Assembly: GCA_037501455.1 (NCBI GenBank)
Contig: CM074855.1
Location: 59,341,001 to 59,405,000 of the forward strand
Source of the DNA: Lantana camara
Taxonomy: Eukaryota > Streptophyta > Magnoliopsida > Lamiales > Verbenaceae
Direction: 5' to 3'
Length of the DNA stretch: 64,000 bases
Positions within the stretch are counted from its first letter, which is position 1. Each line of letters opens with the position of its first letter. The position numbers were made by a program, and so were the translations under genes. This document shows positions 23,117 through 34,240 of this stretch, piece by piece. The notes beneath the pieces are model-generated. The model was not told where the DNA came from. It saw only the letters and a program-made list of their open reading frames with translations, and made no database searches.

Positions 23117-23430
23117 GCTGGGCGGCGGCGACGGGCCTGGGCGTGCGACGTGCTAGCACGCCTAGGCTCGTCCTTTTTCGTGTTCCGTTTCATATTTTGG
23201 GTTTCTCCAAAACCCGGTTCAATCCAAAATTAAAAAATTCGATTTAAACATATTTCAATCAAAACGGTTTTCAAAATCACAATTTAAGAAAACAGTTTCA
23301 GAAATTCAGGAAAAATTACAGTTTCGTATTTCAGGCTTTCGAAAAGAACTCATGAATACCTAATTCGCATCTAAGCCTAAGAATTTCTACCAAATTCAGA
23401 ATAATTGAGACGAATCAGAAACACGATTAA

Positions 23431-23449
23431 CGAGGTGGCTCTGATACCA
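23431..23449 (-). other. Primer-binding site of copia A
   Basis: The minus strand reads TGGTATCAGAGCCACCTCG, two bases from the 5' LTR. It is the tRNA-iMet type. Confidence 0.92.
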
Positions 23450-23838
23450 CTTGTTGGAAAACACGAATCAGAAAGCAGCGGAATTTAAAAAATTTTTCCA
23501 ACAAAAGGACCTTGAACTCGTAATCGTGTAACCAAATTCGTAAAGATAGAAAACTTACTTTTCTTTTGTTCTTTCTTGAAGCGTTTCAAGCCACCCAAGA
23601 ACGCTCTTCTCGCGGCTTGATCCCCTCTCCTTGGTAAAGCTCGAATCTTCAAACTTCTAACTTGAAGTCTCTAGAGATAGTCCACCAGCTTGATCACAAT
23701 CTAACTAGTAAGGATGCTAGTTCTCTAGTTAGTGTTTAGGCTTAACCTAGGGTTTAATTTAATCTTGGAGAAAGAAAGGTGTTCAACACATGAACCAAAA
23801 GAATTGCCAATTAAACTCCATGAGGAGCTCGAGCTCCC

Positions 23839-23848
23839 CTATTTATAG
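23839..23848 (-). promoter_or_regulatory. TATA box in 5' LTR of copia A
   Basis: The minus strand reads CTATAAATAG, a classical plant TATA box. It is followed by a GGAGCTCGAGCTCC palindrome and lies about 335 bp downstream of the G-box array on the coding strand. Confidence 0.7.
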
Positions 23849-24181
23849 GGAGGGGTGCCGAAATCCCTAGTCCTTTATGGGCTAGGATTTTGGTCCCTCT
23901 CTCCTATTACTTGATCATCAAGTATTTTCCAACTTTGACTTTGAATTCTAATTCAAGTCAACTTTTAAGAGAGCTAAAAATATCCAAACTATTTTTGGAT
24001 AATTTTATACTTTATTCATTATAAAATAAATAACTTATTTTTATCTAATTAATTAATTCGTAATTAATTAACTAGATTATTTTCTCCAAAATTAGACTTT
24101 CTTTTTAATTCAAAATTAAACCAAAGTCTATTAAATAATTAACTAATTAATTATTTAATATATATATAATATATATATACA

Positions 24182-24248
24182 CACGTGTGTGACACGTGTC
24201 ACAGTGACACGTGTCATCACGTGAGCCACACGTGTGACTTCACACGTG
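24182..24248. promoter_or_regulatory. G-box array, six CACGTG cores (A 5' LTR)
   Basis: Cores start at 24182, 24193, 24208, 24218, 24229 and 24243. They lie next to a TA-rich tract and upstream of the TATA box, as an enhancer would. Confidence 0.7.
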
Positions 24249-25396
24249 TGGAACCCTCTTGGCCCGATTAACTAATCATTTTCAAGCCTCAACTCATGTA
24301 ACCAAGTTGTTGTGTGTGACCCTCTAGGTTCTCAATTCAATTAGCAGTGACCCTAATTAATTAATTCACTAATTAATTAATCAGTTCACAGATTAAACGA
24401 CCATAGTCTAGCAACAGGTGTTTAACCCCTAGCTGAATTGGAATGTTCGGATTCGACAGAACCTTTAAGTCATTGATTCATGTGAGATACAATCCTCCTA
24501 CTTACTATCTCTCAACCAAGATCTAGGGCAAGGGAATAATCAGAACCCTAATAATCCGCTCTTAAAGCTAAGTGCATTTCATATCCATTTGATCTCAATC
24601 CAAGAAACCCTTTTCTTGATGTCTAGATCTACTGCCTTGGCCAAGGACTCCATATGGCATATGAATGACTTACACAATAAGAGATCACCTTGCAAATGCA
24701 AGTGTAGGTCCTTTCTTGATTCTCATTCACTTTCATGGGTCACTTGTGCAGCCCCAGCATAAGCCTTGAATCAGTTGTCTAAGGCGACACCCTTTAAAGC
24801 TTATACCTAAGACTACAGAGTTAACTCATAAAGTGACAAGGAACCTCAAGTCTAAGGATCAATTAATCACATCAATGACTCGTGAGATATTTCCTAATCT
24901 GGAAGTTTCCATTTCCTGAAATAGAAACTTCCTTTCCCATTTAGGAATGTTCTCACACGGGGCACCTCAGTGAACTTACTTATTAAAGTAAGCACCCTCA
25001 TGTATCACGCACGTATCAACTATACACTTTGCACCTCCCTGAAACAAGGTGGTCCTTCTTAAGGGCGTGATCCCACAAGCAAGCCTTAGAGGAGTCAGGT
25101 TGACACTCCCACTGTCTGTAGGATTCATCGGCTTGGAGTATTCTACTAATCATGACTTATGTGATATAGGGCTCGTTTCATGAACCATTTCACCTAAATG
25201 GTAGAGTCCTGAAGTCATCAGGATTAGGGGAGTTCTCATACATGCACAGCTAAAGTAAACGCATACCAAACAAGAGCATATAAAGAAGTGTTGCCTCAAT
25301 TCGTTATTTCATTCAAAGATTGTCTGTGATTACAATAAGGAAAAGCACAAAGCGGATATACAATCGGCTTTCTAGGGCACTATTCCTAACAGTAAT

Positions 25397-27248
25397 TCCA
25401 TATCCAAAGATGCAAGATCAATTCAGGAAGTCAATGTATTCACAAAATGCATATTAAATTATCCAATGTCACAGGGTTCAATTATAATATTAGAATTAAG
25501 CATCAAGTTCATGACGAGTTATCAAGTGCATAAGTAAGAGCATCTTGATCATAGAAACACACAAGGTTGTCGTACGTAGATGGCATACTTGATACAAATA
25601 AAGAGTGCATTTAATTCACTTAAGATCATACTTTACAACTTCACAACATGTTTGGTACATAAGCTCAAGTCACTTTCATAGTTTCATAAATATTACACTT
25701 ACATCCCCTAAGTTATTTATAAAAGTTTAGAATTATTACACATACATCCCCTTAGTTGATTACTAAGCATAATTGTTCGTTTAAAGTGTTTATATAGTTA
25801 TTCAACTAGGAATTAATTACTTACAAGCATGACAATTATCAATTTATAGTAATTCATAATATACCATTTTCAAGTAGTAAGAGTAAATCAAGATATTACA
25901 ATTCTAACTCCTATCATGCATAAAGTCTCAAGTTGTTCAAGCATCTTTCATGTATCTAAATTTATATTTGAAACACAATTTACAATAAACATAACATTGA
26001 GAACGTCTCAAATTCATATAGAGAAATCACAACATTTTCGTTCTTCTAAAATATCATTCAAGTTCATTTAGTCACATAAAAGATTAGTTTCTAAATATTA
26101 CCCTAACACCCCCTTCATATCTAAACACATAGCACAAATTCATCACATCGGGATTCAAATTGTAAATTAAAACATTCATGCATATCACAATCCATTCAAT
26201 ACATGTTTTCATATACGATTGGAATATATCTCGATCAACAGACCAACAATAACCAATTTATTTGCACTTAAAACAATTAATTCAAATAATCACAATTACG
26301 CAAAATAATTCGTAATAAAGAGATCGAGTGTCCGATTAACGAACGGAAAGTGGCGTTGAACTCACCACAACGAGACGAACATTCTGTCCGAAAGTCACCG
26401 GATTGCCGCTACCGGAGCCGCCGGAAAGTCGTCGGGCCGCCACCGGGCCGCCGTCAAAAGTCACCGGAAAAATCCCGAAAAATCAGTCCTGAATGAAGTC
26501 TTCGTGCCCGTTCCGAATCCTCGATTAATTTCTGGAAATTCCAAGCCGATTGTCCTAGATCTGAAATCTAAGAACACGAAAACCCTAAATCTTCAAACCC
26601 AAATTACTTCCAAACCGGTGAACCAAAATGCAATCTGAAAGAGGCGTTGTCTTACCCATGACGAGCTCTTCGAAAGCCCTAAGGTAGCTTTCCGGAAAAA
26701 TCCTCGGAGCTAGTGCCGCCGTTGCACCGCTACTTTGCCGCCACCGATCCGCCGCCAAACCACCGAATCTGGAGTCGCCTGACCACAGGCCACTAGTTCT
26801 CGTCATTTCGAACAACTTTCGTGAAGATCCCGAGACCAAAAGATAGCCGGAAAAGGCCCCCGTTGGCTGCCGAAGTTTCTACCGCCGCCGCTACAATAAC
26901 TCGTGCCGCCGCCGCGCCGTCGCTGCTCCGATGGCCGTGCGGCCGATGTCAAACGAAGCGCCGGGATGTCCTCTTGTTGGGTCTTCGGCGCGTACACCAA
27001 GGAGGTGGCCGGAAAATGCCGCGAAATGCCGGCGAAGTGGCGGCGGTCAGACAGCTCCGCCGCTGCTACTGAAATCCGGCCATAACTACGCCACCGTTCG
27101 TCGTTAGGCCGTGAAATTGGTACTCTTGCGTCGGTCTCACCGAGATAATTGAAATGGACTATTCGTTTGTTGAATTCCGTCGAGAAACGATCGAGTTATG
27201 GGCTCGTAACCGAAGCCGCGATAGTAACCCGCGGGAGAGAGAAAGTGG

Positions 27249-27279
<31 letters not shown>

Positions 27280-27829
27280 GATTGGGAGAAATGTGTCTTG
27301 TGCACAATCTATATACAACCAGGTATCCTTATCGCGTAGCAAAGAGTAATATCGCCTACAAATAATCGTGAATAAAATTGGTAAAGTTACGAATAAACAT
27401 TCAAACTCCGAATTAATTTTACAAATTAAAATGAAAGAGATAGATTTATCAATTAGAGTTTAATTCAATTTAATTTTAGAAATCTTTCGTACAATTTAAC
27501 GACATTTCGTAAACACATGATTGACAATTAATCTCAAGTAATTCAAGTAAACCGAAATTAAACAAGTTAAGTAAGATGATGGATTTAAAATCAACTTGAC
27601 AATTATTTCATGGAATAAATTTGAATTAAATCAAATTAGATAGTTAGGGTTAAATATGCGCGTAATTAATCAAGTTGCAATTAATCTCAGAATAATTCGA
27701 ATGAACACATATTAAATTGCATTTACGTTAAATCACATAATTCAAGAACTCTTAAATTAAACACACACGAGTGTAGATATTTACTTGTTAATATCGTCAG
27801 GACGCCCTTCGAGAATACGGGGCGTCACA
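25397..27829 (-). repeat. 3' LTR of F, proximal segment
   Basis: It continues F's LTR after copia A and ends GGGGCGTCACA. The part at 26380-27110 is GC-rich with many CCG/GCC triplets and lies in candidate exon 1 on the coding strand, ending at the donor GTGAGT (26360-26365). A (GA)n tract lies at 27239-27275. Short frames here are not recognisable proteins. Confidence 0.9.
27239..27275. repeat. (GA)n microsatellite in F LTR
   Basis: A run of GA dinucleotides. The other LTR has a shorter version near 33655-33680. Confidence 0.9.
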
Positions 27830-27830
27830 A

Positions 27831-27842
27831 CCTTCCCCCCTT
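27831..27842 (-). other. Polypurine tract of F with adjoining hairpin
   Basis: The minus strand reads AAGGGGGGAAGG directly before the 3' LTR. Four bases upstream is a perfect inverted repeat GAACCTGG-GGA-CCAGGTTC (27847-27865). Confidence 0.85.
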
Positions 27843-30210
27843 CAGAGAACCTGGTCCCCAGGTTCCACTGGAAAAATGTAGATCCTCATGTAGTAGTGCT
27901 CCAACCCTTCTTCGGAACTCACGTAAGAACATAACTCTAATGGTGAGGCTTACTCCTGTCATCTACACCGAACCTCCTTCAGGATGTCTTGTTATCGTCG
28001 AGGTCCATGCGAGTACTTGATCCACTAGTTGTTCGAACTCAATCGGTCATTCCCATGATCGGATAGCTGCAACTGCACCCAACCTCGATGTCATCTCAGA
28101 CTCGCCACTTGCTACCCGTAGTCCGATCAACGCGTAACGCAACCACAACAAACAAGAGAGAATCCCATCTCCCAGTACGTAAGTGAGAGAACCCCGTCCC
28201 TCAGCACCCACAAGAGAGAGAACCCCGTCTCTCGAGCACACAAAAGAGAGAACCCCGTCTCTCAAGCACATAATTGAGAGAACCCACGTCTCTCAACCTA
28301 AGTCGGACAGATTCCAGCATCTGCCAACATTCTAGTTTGAGAAAATCCAGCATTCCTCAAACTCTTAGATTCAAGAGAATCCAGCATCTCCGAATATCTA
28401 AATACAAGAGAATCCAACATCTCTCGCGCACAAAACTTAGAAAGATTCCAACATCTTTCTACCACATAAATAGAGAGAATCCTACATCTCTCCAACACGT
28501 AAAAAGAGGGAACCTAAGGTCTCTCTTGCACATAAATCCACTGATCAGTTATTCATTCATACACAAATCATAGTAACACTTGACGAAAACTATGCGATGC
28601 ATGTTTGGTGTACCTTATACAACTGATATCGGTGTCCCTTGAGTATAGATTCAACGCTCGTACCTCAACTCAAGGAGGATATCGCGATGGAATCCCTATA
28701 AAACAGCTTTACAGTATGTATGTATGTTATATGAGAAGTTAGTGAGCAATCAAAAGAGTTTTAAATCACATAAGCGTGAATAGTTCACACAAGTACGTAA
28801 CTCATTCATTCCAGCACAGTTCATAACAAGTAGAAATTTCAAGTTACAAATACTAGATCAGGTATCCAAGTTATCACAATTAAAATAGCAGTAGTCATCA
28901 CCCACATTAAGCAAAACAAGGTAAGAGTATTTAAACGATGCATGTATGCAAATGCCATGAATGCTTGGCGTACCGTTAACCAAAGTGTAAAAATCTTGAC
29001 AAGAAAGTCGAGATGAAGCAGTAGGAGTTGTTTAAGCCGACAGTAATGCAACCCTTGTCATCTGAACCTCTTTTCTTGAGTCTTTTCATAAAGTGGTAAC
29101 CCAGCAGAGCTCGTTTATCACCAAAGCCCTTACTAGACCGTAATCCTTGCTCAACTAGAATCATCTTCAGTTTCTCCCAAGAATTCTCATTCATGTGTTA
29201 AATCTTAGTCTGCTCATCTTCAAGGAGTTGTTCATGATTCGTTTGTCAATTAGATATTTACCTCAGAGTTTCGTTGGATGATTGTGGTGCTAAGTACTTC
29301 CCAAACCAATGTAAGGTATATAATTCTGAAACTTGGATAAAGTCTTTCTTCATTTAGGTATTCCATTCCCACATCAACAATGTCTTCCATCTCATCTTGA
29401 AGAAAGACCCAAAGAGCTAACAATCAATCTTGTCTTGTCGTTCGTTAACTCTAAACGGCACCAAAACCTTCAACACTCACCGATGGTTTGTAGCTCGTCG
29501 TTTAAGTAACATGGTTACCTATCCACATTCCTTGAACTTGCTCGGATGTTATTTGATCGGATTCTTCTACATTAACTCTTTTCCATCAATTAGGTGACTA
29601 CTTCCAAATAAACGAACCATCAAGGCGAAAGCTCATCAAACTCCTTCAAAACGGTTCTACTTGGTCAGATTCTCCTCCATTGACTCATTTCCTCAGCAAG
29701 GTGACTACTTCCAAATAAACGAACCATTAAGGTGAAAATTCATCAAACTCCATCTTTCAATTGACTTTAAGATAGTAAGTCAACATAGCAAATCTCATTC
29801 CTTCAACTCTGAACCTTTTCATGACCATTCATCTTGGTGAAGAATCCTTTCATCTTTGAATCATGGTGTGTTTTTTTTGTAGTGCTAATAGGTAGTGTTG
29901 ACGGAGGGAAATCTTAGTGTTGACTCATAGAGCACCCTGAAATTCAAACACTAAATTCGATGCATGCGAATTAGGATGCAAATGAAATGTAACAAGTATA
30001 TCACGTAAATGCAACAATTTGTTGTAATTTATAAAGCACATAAAATAAGATGTTGCATAATCAAAGTCATAATGTGCACACAATCATATAATCACGAAAC
30101 AATTCATGCCAAATGATCAAAATATCAAGTCAACCAAATGCAATGCGCAGTTATTCCTATGCCGTACGACCTAGACAGACTCAACACGACTCAAGAGCTC
30201 GGTTTTGCAA
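27843..30210 (-). other. Internal region of F, no gene seen
   Basis: About 2.4 kb contain no reverse transcriptase, integrase, protease or gag motif on either strand, and the longest frames are below 100 codons. The main structure is the hairpin array at 28155-28527. The remaining sequence is AT-rich with no feature I can name. Confidence 0.8.
28155..28527 (-). repeat. Array of about twelve hairpins before the PPT of F
   Basis: Consecutive inverted repeats include GAGAGA-ACCCCG-TCTCTC (28216-28233 and 28246-28263), TTGAGAGA/TCTCTCAA (28274-28296), TTTGAG/CTCAAA (28336-28361), AGAGA/TCTCT (28407-28424), TAGAAAGA/TCTTTCTA (28438-28461), GAGAGA/TCTCTC (28473-28492) and AAGAGGGA/TCTCTCTT with one G-U pair (28504-28527). 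Weaker ones lie at 28155, 28184, 28311 and 28374. Loops are about 6-8 nt of the type ACCCCG or ATCCARCA. Changes in one arm are matched in the other. Confidence 0.8.
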
Positions 30211-30228
30211 CCTAGAGCTCTGATACCA
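30211..30228 (-). other. Primer-binding site of F
   Basis: The minus strand reads TGGTATCAGAGCTCTAGG, eight bases (TCCTTAAG) from the 5' LTR. The spacer is the same as in B and E. Confidence 0.92.
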
Positions 30229-30357
30229 CTTAAGGATGTAACACCCCAAACGGAGAAGTGCCACATCCCCCGCACTATGACCCAGACCCGGAAGATGAAA
30301 TGAAAGTCCATGCCCGAATCCGAATCAGAGCGAACGGGAGACCAACTCACACACTAG

Positions 30358-30681
30358 GCTAGGCGGATCTAACTTGACCAAAACTCAGAGTGCGAAAGCA
30401 ATTAAAAACAACAACAATAGATAGCGGAAGCATTTAAAACAAAACATACAAAGCAGGTGACGGGTTCAACTAGCATAGATGCCTAATCCCGAATATCAAC
30501 ATAAAGTAATAATCATCAAGTGCCACAAGGGCCGAATGAGAGTGCCACGCAGGGCTACCGAATAGTAAAGTATAATCTGAAGTCTACAAGTCAAAGCATA
30601 AGTAAAGTGTATGAAAAGACAAATGCAAATAGAAAGACTAGACCGACGAAGTGCAACTCAAAGGACTCACTTCCGCCTAGC
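30358..30681 (-). other. Long-range helix arms in F 5' LTR
   Basis: On the coding strand GCTAGGCGGA (30681 to 30672) pairs with TCCGCCTAGC (30367 to 30358), ten base pairs. The 3' LTR has the same pair at 14077-14086 and 13763-13772. Confidence 0.7.
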
Positions 30682-30695
30682 AAACGCCAACAATC

Positions 30696-32786
30696 CTGCA
30701 ACTAAAAGTGTAAATGAGGGGTCAGTCAACTTGACCGAGTGAGGGGGCTAACGCACACCCACAATATATATATATAAGGAGCATAGCACAGAATAAAAAT
30801 GATGGACTCATGAACCGGGAGTAGGTGTTACATACCAAAACATTTTGAAAGAACCCAAATAAGATATAGATATAAGTTTGGAAATCATTTTCCAGAAAGA
30901 CTCTATCCCGATTCATAATTCCATAACATAACATAATCAACTGCTCGGCGAGTACGAGCTTCCCACCTTTACTCCTCAGAACATAAATCTCAATCAATCC
31001 AACCGCTACACCAATGATGGAGGGGATGTACAGTCCCCAAAACCATCTATAATAACACCGTAAAAAATGGACTCGATCTCAAGAGGGTAGCGAACCCACA
31101 AGAGTCATCCCCGGATAAAACACCGAAAGCTCAAGATATCACGCCTCCCTCATCACCCTAAGGTCGCGCAATGATATCTCAAATGGAAACTAGCACAGTG
31201 GCTTATCCGACGGCCCTATGCCGTACCGGTCTCCACTCGTACCAGCTCCTGGATCCACATACAGAACAGTACAGAATAGAACAGATACCATATATCATGG
31301 CTAACTCGCTACAGAATCATAACACCACTGAATTTTCCAAAATAGCTTACATATGCCTCAAAAACTGGTTTTATATTTACACCCTTCCTACGCGATGGAA
31401 CTTTAAGCCTCATGACCTCCATCCGCGCAGGACTCACACAAGATCATCAACATATCATATTCAGCACATACATATCTATAATAGAGTATACTCGCATGCA
31501 AGGGTAGAAATCAACATGTAAAGGCCATAGGTCACGTAACTATACAAAATCCTAAACCTCACCTCGTGAAAGTAGAGTCTGAGAGTGTGAAGGGCCAAAC
31601 ACTCTAAACCTCGGGCCCACCGGCACCACCAAACTCTGTGACAAGACATACAGAAGCCCAGACTTAGACTCTATATGAACCAAACAAGACACACGGCGTT
31701 GCTCAACATGATCGTGGTTATGCATAAGTGTTCATGTTGTGCTTGGATAAGGTGTCGTGGTCATTCAAGGCATATCAATGCTCAACAAGGTCATATTTAC
31801 AAGCAACCGACACGTAATTCCATATCCAAAGATGCAAGATCAATTCAGGAAGTCAATGTATTCACAAAATGCATATTAAATTATCCAATGTCACAGGGTT
31901 CAATTATAATATTAGAATTAAGCATCAAGTTCATGACGAGTTATCAAGTGCATAAGTAAGAGCATCTTGATCATAGAAACATACAAGGTTGTCGTACGTA
32001 GACGGCATACTTGATACAAATAAAGAGTGCATTTAATTCACTTAAGATCATACTTTACAACTTCACAACATGTTTGGTACATAAGCTCAAGTCACTTTCA
32101 TAGTTTCATAAATATTACACTTACATCCCCTAAATTATTTATAAAAGTTTAGAATTATTACACATACATCCCCTTAGTTGATTACTAAGCATAATTGTTC
32201 GTTTAAAGTGTTTATATAGTTATTCAACTAGGAATTAATTACTTACAAGCATGACAATTATCAATTTATAGTAATTCATAATATACCATTTTCAAGTAGT
32301 AAGAGTAAATCAAGATATTACAATTCTAACTCCTATCATGCATGAAGTCTCAAGTTGTTCAAGCATCTTTCATGTATCTAAATTTATATTTGAAACACAA
32401 TTTACAATAAACATAACATTGAGAACGTCTCAAATTCATATAGAGAAATCACAACATTTTCGTTCTTCTAAAATATCATTCAAGTTCATTTAGTCACATA
32501 AAAGATTAGTTTCTAAATATTACACTAACACCCCTTCATATCTAAACACATAGCACAAATTCATCACATCGGGATTCAAATTGTAAATTAAAACATTCAT
32601 GCATATCACAATCCATTCAATACATGTTTTCATGTACGATTGGAATATATCTCGATCAACAGACCAACAATAACAAATTTATTTGCACTTAAAACAATTA
32701 ATTCAAATAATCACAATTACGCAAAATAATTCGTAATAAATAGATCGAGTGTCCGATTAACGAACGGAAAGTGGCGTTGAACTCAC
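30696..32786 (-). other. Candidate two-intron module in F 5' LTR
   Basis: On the minus strand the donor TTGTG|GTGAGT (32787/32786) and acceptor TTGTCACAG (ending 31636) bound candidate intron 1 of 1151 bp. The candidate exon is 31635-31564 (72 nt). The donor CGAG|GTGAGG and acceptor AGTTGCAG bound candidate intron 2 (31563-30696), with the branch-like CTGAC about 28 nt before its end. Inferred from sequence. Confidence 0.45.
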
Positions 32787-34235
32787 CACAACGAGACGAA
32801 CATTCTGTCTGAAAGTCGCCGGATTGCCGCCACCGGAGCCACCGGAAAGTCGCCGGGCCGCCGTCAAAAGTCACCGGAAAAATCCCGAAAAATCAGTCCT
32901 GAATGAAGTCTTCGTGCCCGTTCCGAATCCTCGATCAATTTTTGGAAATTCCAAGCCGATTGTCCTAGATCTGAAATCTAAGAACACGAAAACCCTAAAT
33001 CTTCAAACTCAAATTACTTCCAAACCGGTGAACTAAAATGCGATCTGAAAGAGGCGTTGTCTTACCCATGACGAGCTCTTCGAAAGCCCTAATGTAGCTT
33101 TCCGGAAAAATCCTCGGAGCTAGTGCCGCCACCGATCCGCCGCCAAACCACCGAATCTGGAGTCGCCTGATCACAGGCCACTAGTTCTCGTCATTCCGAA
33201 CAACTTTCGTGAAGAGCCCGAGACCAAAAGATGGTCGGAAAAGGCCCCGTTGGCTGCCGAAGTTTCTGCTGCCTCCGCTACAGTAACTCGCACCGCCGCC
33301 GCCAGCTTTGGGCGGCGCGTGCGGCACCGTCGCTGCTCCGATGGCCATGCTGCCGACGTCAAACGAAGCTCCGGGATGTCCTCTTGCTGGGTCTTCGGCG
33401 CGTGCACCAAGGAGGTGGCCGGAAAATGCCGCGAAACGCCGGCGAAGTGGCGGCGGTCTGACAGCTCCGCCGCTGCTACTGAAATCCGGCCATACCTCCC
33501 CCACCATTCGTCGTTAGCCCGTGAAATTGGTACTCTTGCGTCGGTCTTGTCGAGATAATCTAAATGGACTATTCGTTTGTTGAATTCCGTTGAGAAACGA
33601 TCGAGTTATGGGCTCGTAACCGAAGCCGCGATAGTAACCCGCGGGAGAGAGAAAGTGGGAGAGGAGAGAGAGAGAGAGAAAAAGGGATTGGGAGAAATGT
33701 GTCTTGTGCACAAGCTATATACAACCGGGTATCCTTATCGCGTAGCAAAGAGTAATATCGCGTACAAATAATCGTGAATAAAATTGATAAAGTTACGAAT
33801 AAACATTCAAACTCCGAATTAATTTTAAAAATTAAAATGAAAGACATAGATTTATCAATTAGAGTTTAATTCAATTTAATTTTAGAAATCTTTCGTACAA
33901 TTTAACGACATTTCGTAAACACATGATTGACAATTAATCTCAAGTAATTCAAATAAACCGAAATTAAACAAGTTAAGTAACATGATGGATTTAAAATCAA
34001 CTTGACAATTATTTCATGGAATAAATTTGAATTAAATCAAATTAGATAGTTAGGGTTAAATATGTGCGTAATTAATCAAGTTGCAATTAATCTTAGAATA
34101 ATTCGAATGAACACATATTAAATTGCATTTACTTTAAATCACATAATTCAAGAACTCTTAAATTAAACACACACGAGTGTAGAGACTTACTTGTTAATAT
34201 CGTCAGGACGCCCTTCGAGAATACGGGGCGTCACA

Positions 34236-34240
34236 AATTT
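34236..34240. other. Right target-site duplication of F
   Basis: AATTT, identical to 13637-13641. Confidence 0.9.

Larger units (their letters stand above)
21128..23430 (-). other. Untranslated leader of copia A
   Basis: This 2.3-kb region between PBS and gag holds the four-fold motif near gag and a GC-rich island with hairpins near the PBS. Arginine- and alanine-rich frames of 106-116 codons in the island (22806-23233) arise from base composition on both strands and are not kept in copia C, so I do not call genes. Confidence 0.8.
15223..25391 (-). mobile_element. Complete Ty1/copia element A
   Basis: This 10,169-bp element runs on the minus strand as 5' LTR 23452-25391, PBS, 2.3-kb leader, one gag-pol frame, PPT and 3' LTR 15223-17190. 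It has a perfect GTAAT duplication. The LTRs differ visibly (1968 versus 1940 bp, with a different number of G-box units), so insertion is not very recent, yet the reading frame is open throughout. It lies in candidate intron 1 of F's 3' LTR. Confidence 0.97.
23452..25391 (-). repeat. 5' LTR of copia A
   Basis: This 1940-bp LTR has TG/CA ends and matches 15223-17190. It holds six CACGTG cores (24182-24248) and a TATA box with an adjoining inverted repeat. It is the expected promoter for the gag-pol transcript. Confidence 0.95.
13642..34235 (-). mobile_element. Non-autonomous gypsy-like element F, interrupted by copia A
   Basis: On the minus strand the order is 5' LTR (30237-34235), PBS, a 2.4-kb interior, PPT, then the 3' LTR (27829 down to 13642). 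Without copia A the element is about 10.4 kb, of which about 8.0 kb is LTR. The interior has no gag-pol motif. The two LTRs differ by substitutions and by small GC-rich insertions and deletions, so F is older than copia C. F sits in B's interior with a perfect AATTT duplication. The LTR 3' end (GCGGGGGATGTGG-like, then TTACA) is shared with D, B and E. Confidence 0.9.
30237..34235 (-). repeat. 5' LTR of F
   Basis: This undisturbed 3999-bp LTR has TG/CA ends. It contains the empty site for copia A (31814-31818), the conserved block (31666-31698), the candidate micro-exon (31564-31635), the helix arms (30358-30367, 30672-30681) and a GC-rich exon-1-like part ending at a GTGAGT donor (32781-32786). 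Confidence 0.95.

Noticed and set aside
22806..23233. Arginine/alanine-rich frames of about 106-116 codons in the copia A leader
   Set aside because: Open frames overlap on both strands in very GC-rich DNA, the equivalent frames in copia C (53980-54472) encode different residues, and hairpins explain the sequence better.
28155..28527. Possible CRISPR-like array
   Set aside because: Units are inverted repeats with variable arms and no constant repeat/unique spacer pattern, and the context is a plant retrotransposon.
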